Source: Podarcis raffonei (Eukaryota > Chordata > Lepidosauria > Squamata > Lacertidae). From it: a stretch of DNA of 64,000 nucleotides. The translations under genes and the position numbers were made by a program. Location: positions 5,285,501 to 5,349,500 of the forward strand of contig NC_070604.1 in the NCBI RefSeq assembly GCF_027172205.1, read 5' to 3'. The notes under the pieces are model-generated. The model was given only the letters and a program-made list of their open reading frames with translations, had not been told where the DNA came from and made no database searches. Shown here piece by piece: positions 22,708-34,700 of this stretch. Each line of letters opens with the position of its first letter. The first letter of the stretch is position 1.

Positions 22708-25700
22708 ATTTTGTTCTTTTACAGCCTATAAATCTCATCTTTCCTCTGTGTGCTACAAAACCTCCTCTTATCTTTCCCAATAAATAGTCATAGGACCTAG
22801 TTGCAATTTATAACTAGTAATTTGAACAAGGTGTCTGGGGGTGTCTGGTGTCTAATCCCGTTTGACTCTGCCTCCATTTTCAAGGATGCAAAAGTGCCAA
22901 TGCAAACCTTGCCCAGCCCAGCCTCCTCCTTCAGCCTATCTTTCTAAACAAGATTTGAGAGGTGCCATTAAAGGTATAATCACTTTTATCCTTACTACTG
23001 CCTATTTTGTTCTGGTTTTCTGATTATTCCTAGCAAATATTTGTGCTGCCGCAACTGAATAATAATAATAATTTAATAATAACTTATTATTTATACCCCA
23101 CCCATCTGGCTGGGTTTCCCCGGCCACTCTGGATGGCTCCCAACAGATTAGGAACATGATCAAACATGATCAAACGCCAAACTTTAAAACTTACTTTAAA
23201 AGGACTGCCTTCAGGTGTCTTCTAAAGGTCAGATAGTTGTTTATTTCCTTGACATCTGATGGGAGGGCATTCCACAGGGTGGGCATCACTACCAAGAAGG
23301 CCCTCTGCCTGGTTCCCTGTAACCTTACTTCTCGCAGTGAGGGAACCGCTAGAAGGCCCTCAGAGCTGGATCTCAGTGTCCGGGCTCAATGATGGGGGTG
23401 GAGACACTCCTTCAGGTATACTGGGCCGAGGCCGGTTGGGGCTTTAAAGGTCACCACCAACACTTTGAATTGCGCTTAAAAATGTACTGGTAGCCAATAC
23501 TGGTCTTTACGGGCCGGTGTTATATGGTCTCGGTAGCCACTCCCAGTAACCAGTCTAGCTGCTGCATTCTGGATTAGTTGCAGTTTCTGGGTCACCTTCA
23601 AATGTAGCCCCACGTAGAGCGTATTGCAGTAGTCCAAGTGGGAGATAACTAGAGCATGCACCGCTCTGGCAAGACAGTCTGCTGGCAGTCTGCGGGCGGG
23701 TAGGGTCTCAGCCTGTGTACCAGATGGAGCTGGTAGACAGCTGCCCTGGACAAAGAATTGACCTGTGCCTTCATGGGCAGCTGTGAGTCCAAAATTACTC
23801 CAAGGCTGTGCACCTGTTCCTTCCAGGGCACAGTTACTCCATTCAGGACGAGCAAGTCCTCCACACCTGCCCACCCCCTGTCCCCGCAAAACAGTACTTC
23901 TGTCTTGTCAGGATTCAGCCTCAATTCAGCCACCATCTACCTCCAACCGCCTCCTGACACTCACACAGGACCTTCACTGTTCTGTTTTAAAAGAGAGGTA
24001 GAGCTGGGTATCATCCGCATACTGATGAACATGTAGCCCAAACCTCCTGATGAACCCTCCCAGCAGCTTCATGTTGATGTTGAAAATAATGGAGGAGAGG
24101 ATGGAACCCTGAGGCACCCCACAATTGAGAGCCCAGGGGCATGAACAGTTTTCTCCCAACACCACTTTCTGGACACGGTCCAGGAGGAAGGAGCAAAACC
24201 ACTGTATAGCAGTGTTTCCAGCTCCCAGCCCCTCTAGACGGTCCAGAAGGATGTCATGGTCGATGGTATCAAAGGCCACTGAGAGATCCAGCAGAACTAG
24301 GAAACAGCTTTCACCTTTGTCCTTAGCCGGCTAGAGATAATCGAGCAGCACAACCAAGGCAGTTTCAGTCTCATGATGAGGCTTGAATCCCAAATGGAAG
24401 GGATCCAAATGGTCCACATCCTCCAGACGTGCCTGGAGTTGTTCAGCAACCACCCGCTCAATCACCTTGCCAAAGAATGGAAGATTTGAGACTGGGTAAT
24501 AGTTCACCATATTAGCTGGGTGCAAAGATTTATTTTTTAATAAGTGCCTTTATAACCACCACTTTCAGCAGGTTTGGGAAGGCTCTTTAACAGGTCTGCA
24601 CCACCCCGCAGAGCTTTTATGAGCCAGAATGGGCAAGGATGAAGGAGACAGGTGGTCAGTTTCACTTGTCCAAGCAGCCTCTCCACATCCTTGGAGGTAA
24701 CAGTTTGGAATTGACCCCATGCAACTTAACTAGACATCCCATGCAACTTGACTCTAGCACTCTCCCGCCCTGGCCCTGCCCCCAAGGTGGAGTCTACTGA
24801 ACTGGGTGAAAAGGCTGAGCTGCTGTATCATGAGTCCAGCAACTGTTGCTCCTACAGCTATTAGTAGCAAATGTCTCGAAGAGGATTGTGGCATAGACAA
24901 TGCTCTTTTACTTTATCATTATGTTATTTGGATTCTGTTATTGGAAAAAACTGATAACAGTCTAAGAGTCAAACTGTGCTACTAGATTCTGTGGATTGTA
25001 TAAAAGAGCCTTTACTCTCAGGTAAATGTGCAAGCTAATGCAGTCTTGGTTCTGTGAGAGATGATTTACATTAATATATTCTTTGGGTATGCCAGAACTC
25101 TGTTTCTCAATTTTTCTTCTGTTGAATTCCAGTTGTCAAAGCAATATGGCCCTGTCTTCAGCATCCAAATGGGACCCCGGAAAATTGTGGTGTTGACAGG
25201 ATATGAGACAGTAAAGGAAGCTCTGGTTAATCAGGCGGACGCATTTGCTGACAGGCCTACCTTTGCATTATTTCAAGAGCTTGCAGAAGGCTTTGGTGAG
25301 GCACCTCCCTTTTTATTGGAACTTGTAATGCTTGCAGACACAAACAGGTCCCACCAGGTGAACACAATCTGGTTCGTAAGATGAGTGTTTGCAAAGCAAG
25401 TCAACGAAATGCATTGTTTCCTGTGGGGAAAATCCTTGAGAATTCTTCAACCCACGTCAGTGCCATTGAAATTAACAGTGTATCCTTAGGCATTAGGCTG
25501 AGAATGTGTCACAAAAAGTGTCGCCTGTCAATTTCTGCAGATCAAGCTAAAATGTTAAAAAGAGTAGACCAGACCAACTTTTTTTGGTATTGACTTTCAG
25601 TGGCTCAGTGGCTCTGTGGCTCTGTTGAAGAAACAAAAATGGAGACCAGTTAAAGCAAACCTTTCCCATTCCCACCTTCTTCCCAACAGTCATATTGTAG

Positions 25701-28700
25701 AGCTGGGGGGGAATGGGGCAGGAGAATTGTGAATAATAGTCACACAGCAAAGTAATGCCACACACCAAGGGGAAACTGACTGACCATTTTCCGGCATAGC
25801 CTACACAGAGAGGATAAATTAAGAAGGCATAACGTCTGCTCATTGAATACAAAGTAACAAGCTGAGTGCTGCTATGACCACTGTCATGTACAAACAGCTC
25901 TCTACTATATCCTATCTATCTATTTGTTCTCAGGTCATGCTCTGATGGCACATCTACCAGCTACTTTGTCAAAGCTCAGAAGTCTGAGTCTGACTGAGAA
26001 AATAGCTGGGATCCATTCTCAGTTCCATGGAAGAAATGCAGAACATAATTTATTGATTTTTTTGTTCAATGGCCATGCAAACATGAAACCTTTCCTCCCG
26101 TTTTCAGGTGTAAGTCTGTCTAATGGTGAAAACTGGAAAGTGATGCGGCGGTTTGCTTTAAGCACATTACGGGACTACGGAATGGGAAAGAGGACCATAG
26201 AGGACAGAATTGTTGAGGAATGCAGTGTCCTGATAAATAAATTTGAATCTTACAAAGGTGGGTTTCTGTTTTCCTCTGGTGTATAGCTACACTACCATAG
26301 TTTAAATGTGCCAAGACTATTGTGTTACATATTCCTAACTTCCAGAAGCACAGCTCCCAGGGTTCCCTGCAATTGATCTGTTCCTGTAATGTGCAGATTG
26401 TACTGCAATAACTCCTGTGACTTCCAAGCATTTCTTAGCCCAGCTATGGCCACATCCAGCAGCACTTAGGATCAGTTTCTTTGATAAATGAGGTCTACAC
26501 ATAGGTAAGCTGCCAGTAGGGATTTAAGGCAACAATGAGCAGACTTAAAAACAATGCCCTTTCCATACTTGGAATTTCAACAGAATATTTTTGTTTAACT
26601 GTCATATTTATGTATAGGAAACCCATTTGAGACCACCACAATTATGAATGCAGCTGCTTCCAATATTATAGTGGCCATACTACTAGACAAGCGATTTGAT
26701 TATGAAGATCCCACATACATAAGACTTCTGAAGTTGGTCAATGAAAATATCCGGCTTTTCGGAAGCTCTTCAGTCACGGTAATCTATTTTTTCCATTTAA
26801 AACAAACAAACAGTTGATTATAATAACGGTGTATGAAAAGTGGGCAGGGCAACCTGTTTATTGTATATTGTTCACGATTCACTACAAAACACAAAATGAT
26901 ATTGCGAGAAACCTGGTGGTGATTCGAAATATTTAGAAACCTCACATGGCACAGTCATCCCGTAAATATAATAAAGTCTCTTTTGCACACAGGCTTTCTG
27001 GCCTCACTGCCATCGGGACTCCAAGGACAAGGAAGAACAAGTGATAGTTGGTTCCATGATGGCTCAGAAGGGGCCTCCAAGGGCAGATCTCCCTCTCTGA
27101 AGGCGAACCTCCAGAGGAGAACTGCCATAGCCTACTATTCTGGGCTTGCACATAAATTATGCTCTGAGAGACCCAGCTGAGAGTACAATACTGAGTTTTT
27201 CTAATGTCTCTTTTTCTTTTTTCACATTTTTATCCTTTCAGCTGTATAACATGTTTCCTGCTCTTGGATTTCTTTTGGGGGCTTATAAGACTGTCATTCA
27301 AAACAGAGATGAGCTGTTTGCCTTCATAAATGCCACTTTCATAAAACACCTCAGAGATCTGGATGAAAATGACCAGAGGAGCTTTATTGACTCATTTCTT
27401 ATCCAACAGCAAGAGGTAATGGAGTCTTTTAAGTTGGCCCAGAATAAGCGTTGACATTTTCAATTCATGTTTTGAGGGCATATTCGCAAGTGAATGCATA
27501 AGTTGTAGTCAGGCAGTCTTATTGCAGAAGGGACCAACCTGGCATACTTCCTACCATTTCCCAATCTTCGGCCATTGTTAATGTGGATGTTGCCTGTGTA
27601 GGAGCAAAGGTTGCATGATCACCAGCATTTCTGAAAAAAAATCCCCAATCGAGAAAACATGCGAATGGGGGTATATAAAAGAGCTGTTGTGGAGCCCAAA
27701 GAGATTGATGGATTTATGTTAAAAGATGACTGGAGGTGACAGAGATTGGATTTAGAAAGCGAGATTCTAGTTAACAAATTGAAGGAAGAAAAAACCCCTC
27801 ACCTCATAGGTTTGTAAAATGACTGGATGAAATTGCAAAAAAGAGAGAGAAATCTTTCCTTTTAAAAACCCCCAAACTGAAACATCACCAACTAGAAAGG
27901 AGTTTGGAATGTGGCACTAGGTATGATTTAATGAAGATACAATATGCAAATATTTATGGGCTATTTTACTGTTAAGATTTTTGGAACCCTTGACAACTCA
28001 TCATATTGAAACAGAGAAAGGCTGTTTTAGACACTTGATGAGAACAACAATTAAAGAGCTATATTTGGACTTTTTCAGTTGAATAAGGTGAACCCAAGAG
28101 GGCTGGGAGTAAAAATTAAAAAATATCATCTAGCAGAATGAAAAAAAGTGCTCAGTGTGGTGAAAATACTGAAAAACATCCCATTGCCTGTTGGTGCCAT
28201 GCATCAACTATTGAATGAACAATTGGAAGAACTTAGAGTGGAGAGGCATTAAATTGTTAATAATGGGGAGCTGCTGCTAAAAGGCCAATTCTCATGTTGC
28301 CACGCTCCGTTGTTCTTGGAGAGGAGCTACAGGAAGAAGCCTCAGATGGATCTGCAGGATCTTGGTTGATTTATATGGGGAGAGGTAGTCTTTGATGTAT
28401 TGCAGTCCTCAGTTGGCAGTTGGACTAGGACTTAAATAATTTTAAGTATGCTCCTTATGTGAGGCAGGTTACTCCACAGTAGAGAAGCATTTGCTCTTTG
28501 GCAATAGGCCAGGCATTTATCCTTCTCCCTCTTAACCACCACAGTTAAGATTCTTCCCTTTTCTCCTTCCTCTCTTCACTCCCCTCTGGCTCCCAGTGGG
28601 ACAGGCAGCTATGATAACCAGCAACTCTATCGGTGTTACTCTTCCTGTTGGAAAGTGTGGCTGAAGGGAGTTGCAATCGCGAAAATATGGAGGGCACCAC

Positions 28701-31700
28701 ATTGTCTATCTCAGTTTAATGAAACAGTTCTAGATGAATATGTGGTATTTCTGTGTCATTTTTTCCATTTTAGGCTATGAGTAAATACATTAAAGACTAT
28801 GAGTAAGTGCATTAAAGAAGTTCAACTGAGAACCATATATGTCAGCAGAAAACAACACTTTATGTTAACCTTTCAGATCTCCACAAGTGTTCACCAGAAA
28901 TTCTGCCTTCCATGTATGCAATCATAATACTGTTGCAGGTTTGTGGGGTCAGTCTGCATGATGCCTGAGCACGTTCCAACTTGTGGAGACCTTGTACCCA
29001 GTAAGGGTTAATTCTAATGGAGGAATCTATTGTTGAATCAGTCAGACAAGTTTCTTTGTGAGATGAGGGCCATATACTTGTCATCTAAATACTGCCACTA
29101 GTTCCTTTGTCTAAACAAAGGCTGTTGGCTAAGGAGTTAAGCACCACGGTTCGCATCAGAGAAGGAGGAGCTGGATTGCCAAGCTTCCCCGACCTCCTCT
29201 CTTAGCTGGTAGATAGAGAACAACAGCTGTGACTATGGAGAAGCAAGACATTTTGGGGTCTTGATGCTGAGCCCCTCCATCTTAGGCTCAGGTTGAATAT
29301 ATAGTCATACCTCGGGGTAAATACGCTTCAGGATAAGTATTTTCGGGTTGCGCTCTGCGGGAACCCGGAATTAACGGAGTGCATTACTTCCGGGTTTTGC
29401 CGCTCGAGCATGTGCAGACGGGCAAAATGACATCACACACATGCGCGGAAGCAGTGAAACATGATCAGCGCATGTGAAGACGCACAGTCGCATCTTATGT
29501 TCTGTTCAGGATGTGAACGGGGCTCCAGAACAGATCCTGTTCACATCCCGAGGTACCACTGTATGTTTAAATAAACCCTCTTTCATCATGATGGCATAGT
29601 CTGGAAACCTGGAATCTCTCACTGCTCAGCGACTGTGGTGATGTGCAATGATACTTTGGATCATCGGGTCCAGTCAGGTATTCATTTTTATCTTTGCACA
29701 TGAAATTTTCTCACTCCATTCGTTTTAACCAGTTCATACTCTTTGCAACCCAGGAGAAGAAGAAGAACAAGACGAATGTATATTTCCACAACAAAAACTT
29801 AACAGTTATTGTGGCCAACTTATTTGCTGCTGGCACAGAGACCACTGCTACCACACTGCGCTGGGGACTGTTACTAATGATGAAATATCCTGAAATTCAG
29901 AGTGAGTGCTTTTCATTGGGTTGGCTTCAATTATTCTGAGAAATGTTAATTCCAGTTATATGTAACTATTAGAGAGAGAAAATATTAATAATTTTCATAT
30001 CTATCTATCTCACAACAATTATTCAATCATAAGTTTAGCATTTCAACCTGAACTCCCTTCTCCCTCTTTCTGTGATTCTTTACATTTCGTTTCATCTTCC
30101 TGTGTACTCCAAATTATCCCAACATATTCTTTTAGATATATAGGTAAAGGTACCCCTGCCCGTACGGGCCAGTCTTGACAGACTCTAGGGTTGTGCGCCC
30201 ATCTCACTTTTGAGGCCGGGGGCCAGTGCTGTCCGCAGACACTTCCGGGTCACGTGGCCAGCATGACAAGCTGCATCTGGCGAGCCAGCGCAGCACACAG
30301 AACGCCGTTTACCTTCCCGCTAGTAAGCGGTCCCTATTTATCTACTTGCACCCGAGGGTGCTTTCGAACTGCTAGGTTGGCAGGCGCTGGGACCGAGCGA
30401 TGAGAGCGTACCCCGCCACAGGGATTCGAACCGCCGACCTTTGGATCGGCAAGTCCTAGACGCTGAGGCTTTTACCCACAGCGCCACCCGCATCCCTTTT
30501 TAGATATATATTCCCATATATATCCCATATATATATATTGAAACTGCAGGTTTTTACATTAATCCTGCCAATGTCTTAGTATGTTTACAGTTTGTTTGCT
30601 AATATTCAATAAAGCATTTCCATTTCTTTCTTTTTTTAAAAAAAAAAAAGGTTATCTTGATATATTATTCTCATGGTAAGTTTCGTCATTTCTGTGTAGT
30701 CCATTAACCTCTGTATCCTTTCTTCTCTTGTCGGAACCTCTTCTTCCTTCCATTTATTTATGTATAAATATATGGGCAAATAACATTCTTGCAGCTGTGG
30801 TTGTGGTTCGAGGACCCGACCCCCGCGAAGTGAAATGAGGACACAAGGACAAGTGATATAAGGTTGATGGGCTAGAAAAGGCCACAACTTTATTGATTAC
30901 AGCAATGAAAAGGTATTGGCTTAGGCATTGGGTCGAAACAAGTGGGTTTATTCACCAGTAGGTGGAGCCTGTTGATGCTAATCCAACTATAGGCTCACCC
31001 CTGCTGTCACCAAGGGTCGTGCCATGGCCTCCCGCCAAGCAGGCATCGGACAGAATACACGACCGCCAGATTCCTTTAACGGAATACCCCTAAAAATTGA
31101 AGGCATAGGCGATGGCCACACCTAGCACTTCGACACACAACACATTATTCCAATGCCTAACCTACCCACCAATACCACAAAAGTTGTGACGATTGCTACG
31201 AGGTAGGCGAAAAAACCAAAAAGCCTAATGCCAAATGGAAAAACTCCTACCAGGCCCCCCGGGCAACCAGGGCGACCAACCTAAGGTCCATAGCAAGGCC
31301 AATGACCTAAGCCCTAACTAAAAGGGAGTGGAGGGTGGGTGACTCGCGATGGGACAACGATGAGGAATGAGGCCAGGGAGAGGCTGGCACTGCAGCAAAA
31401 GGCTGCTGAACACGCCCCCTCCACGGCACCTGGTTGGGTGGCCATCGGGGGGGCGTGAGCGCCAGCCAGGTGAGCTGGAGGCAGGGGGCAACGCCCCCTG
31501 CTGGGCGGTGCTCGGGCTCCCGCCCACAACCACTCCCCTCTCTTTCAGGGAGGAGAGTCTTTGTGGTTCGAGGACCCGACCCCCGCGAAGTGAAATGAAG
31601 ACACAAGGACAAGTGATATAAGGTTGATGGGCTAGAAAAGGCCACAACTTTATTGATTACAGCAATGAAAAGGTATTGGCTTAGGCATTGGGTCGAAACA

Positions 31701-34700
31701 AGTGGCTTTATTCACCAGTAGGTGGAGCCTGTTGATGCTAATCCAACTATAGGCTCACCCCTGCTGTCACCAAGGGTCGTGCCATGGCCTCCCGCCAAGC
31801 AGGCATCGGACAGAATACACGACCGCCAGATTCCTTTAACGGAATACCCCTAAAAATTGAAGGCATAGGCGATGGCCACACCTAGCACTTCGACACACAA
31901 CACATTATTCCAATGCCTAACCGCCACCCGAGCCAAAGGCTCGCCGCCAATACCCTCAAAACTGCAACCAATCCCAGATACTTTTGATGACACTAGCTAA
32001 CCAAATGTTGTTCCCCAAATCTGATAGGTGGACACTGTCATTCCGGTATAAAGCTTGGTCGCCGATCCGGATACGGTCATGATAAATGACTTGGCCATAC
32101 ATAAAGCGCACCCAACGGGCTACCGCCCGGTTTACGAGTTTCCTAGTTCTTTCAATGGCCATACAGCTTTGCGCACCGCGCCAAACAGTTCTTTTCAGGA
32201 AGGAGGACCAGAACACCGTCGTTCTGGGACACAAGGCTGCAAATGCATTCAAGTCTCTTTTTTTGCTCCACAACAAGTCCACACTCCTTCTGTTAGCGAG
32301 GTCATTCTCCCCCAAATGAATCACAAGGATGTCGGGAGGGCCGAACTTGGCTACTTTCTCCCACAGCAATGGCATCAGCTCCTCCCAACGCATGCCTCTT
32401 CTCGAAAACCAGGAAACTCGAACACCATGTGGAAGGCCAAGATTGGATGCAAGACCGCAGCTCACCGCTCGTATGCGGGCCCAATGAACTATACTGTGGC
32501 CGCAAATCCACACGCTTCTTCTGAGCATAACTGGGGGTAAAAGACAGAAAGAAAAGGCGGGTAAGTAGGGTAAAGCGGCAGGTCGCATACTAGCGAATAT
32601 AAGACTTATAAGCATTGGATTTCCACCGGCCCATCTCTTTGATCCTGTCCGCCGGTAACCCCAGGTGCGCAGCCGTGGTTGCGGCGCCAATTCTAAAGGA
32701 GTGTGCAGCGTACTCCTGGGAGGATAGACCACAAGCCTCAATAGCCTTGCGAAGCACTCTGGTGAATTGGTGCCTCAACAAGGGTGACCCATCTTCGTGG
32801 ACCAGAAACGGACCCGGGCCGGGCGGTCTGAGGTAGAGGTACCTCCTAGTGTCCTTTACCGGGCATGGGCCCTGCTGTGCCGACGCCGTGAGCTTAACTA
32901 GGACACCCTTACCCGCCTGATCAGTCTTGGACTGACGTATACGCACTGTCACGGTAGTTTCGGACAACTGCACGTCCTCGCACAGGAGGCCGCGTGTTGA
33001 ACCTCGTGCACCAACTTCAAACACCACCTCACCAACTCTGAGCGCGCCAAAAAAAGGCGATAGCGTATGCTGCGGAAAAGAGACGTGCCTCGAACCTGGA
33101 CCAGCAAATTGACCTGAGTTTTATGCGTATCTGAGATAACAACCCATAAGAAATCGGCTTACGGCTCTCGGCCCTGGGAGGTTGCAACCTGCCCCAACCC
33201 TCAATGGCTCTACGGATCAAGAAGTCACTACACGGGTCATGAGCAAATGTAGCTTTTGAAAAGAAGCTGATGGCGGCTATGTGAATCTTTAAGGTTTTAG
33301 GAGCACGTCCCAGATCATCGAGATGGGAAAGGTACTGCAAGACATTGTCAGTGGTAGGAGGTACGTTATGTGAGAGCCCAGATAACCCAGACCTGAAACC
33401 AAGGAAATCACACCAGGCCTTCTTGTAGGACCTGAGAGTGGAAGGTGCCACGGACGCTAATACTCCCTGTATCACTTTGCGTCTCCAACGTTCCACAGGT
33501 ACTCCGGAAAGGGTTCGGGCAACAGTTGTGCTTCAGGTGCAAGCAACCGGAAGCGAGGTATCTGAAATCGAGACAAGGCATCGGCTATGTCATTATTGGC
33601 TCCGGGTAAGAATTTGGCTGAAAATATTATGTTGTACTCAAGGCACCGGAGGACGAACGCCCATAGAAGGGAGGAGACCCACTCAGACCGAGATGACTGC
33701 CTGGCTAGAATGTTCACCACCGCCAGGTTGTCGGTCCTGAAGCACACACGGTGATCTCAAAACTCTTCCGTCCAGATGTGAACGGCCACCACTATTGGAA
33801 AGAACTCAAGAAAGGTGAGATCCCACGATGAGGAATGAGGCCAGGGAGAGGCTGGCACTGCAGCAAAAGGCTGCTGAACACGCCCCCTCCACGGCACCTG
33901 GTTGGGTGGCCTTCGGGGGGGCGTGAGCGCCAGCCAGGTGAGCTGGAGGCAGGGGGCAACGCCCCCTGCTGGGCGGTGCTCGGGCTCCCGCCCACAACCA
34001 CTCCCCTCTCTTTCAGGGAGGAGAGTCTTTGCATACAAATCTGGCCCGCGGACAGTCCGGGAATCAGCGTGTTTTTACATGAGTGTCTTTTTATTTAAAA
34101 TGCACCTCTGGGTTATTTGTGGGGCATAGGAATTCGTTCGTCCCCCCCCAAAAAAAAAAACATAGTCCGGCCCCCCACAAGGTCTGAGGGACAGTGGATT
34201 GGCCCCCTGCTCAAAATGTTTGCTGACCCCTGTGCTAAATGGTTGACTGAGCGGCATCCCTTATCAGAATAGGCTTTGTTCTCAGGACATCGATTGCATG
34301 ACGCATATCTTACTGCATTGTGGCAGTACGACCACAGTACGACCAACTGATCGAACCCCTACTGGCAAATCTGCTGGGGAAATCTGAAGCCTCCCATGCT
34401 AAATATCTTTTGGATGACAGGTCTAATGATATTACACTGGCCGTGGCAAAGTTTCTTTCGGAAGTTATAAGAAACAAAGATTATCATGCTAGAGACAAAA
34501 CAAAATGACCCCCTCTGTTGCTCTTTCTTGTGTGGTTGACTGTCTTAACTGTATTTTTTTCTGAAATTGCTCTATGGGACTTTGAACCGCAATAAAGATT
34601 TATTATAATACAGTTTTAAACCTATTAGATAATCTGTCTGCAAACAGTTTATAATTGTAATTCAACAATGAAATTGGTTAATAGCTCTTAACCAGCTTTG

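Larger units (their letters stand above)
30801..34031 (-). mobile_element. Ngaro/DIRS-type tyrosine-recombinase retrotransposon (fossil)
   Basis: A reverse-strand relic of about 3.2 kb. Parts from its 5' side: a repeat (about 33823-34029), an RNase H-like end (about 33480-33750; [20 protein letters not shown]), a tyrosine recombinase region (about 32590-33490; [12 protein letters not shown] and the [13 protein letters not shown] tail) and an SGNH hydrolase-like region (about 31960-32580; [20 protein letters not shown]). The terminal repeats are split and interleaved (31561-31915, then 31358-31560, then 30802-31160), the classic A1...B1-A2-B2 layout of Ngaro. It is broken. It sits in L1 sequence in intron 6 of gene C only, so it is younger than the duplication. 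Confidence 0.85.

Noticed and set aside
32055-32540. 161-codon forward frame
   Set aside because: Shadow of the reverse-strand SGNH-like region of the Ngaro element.
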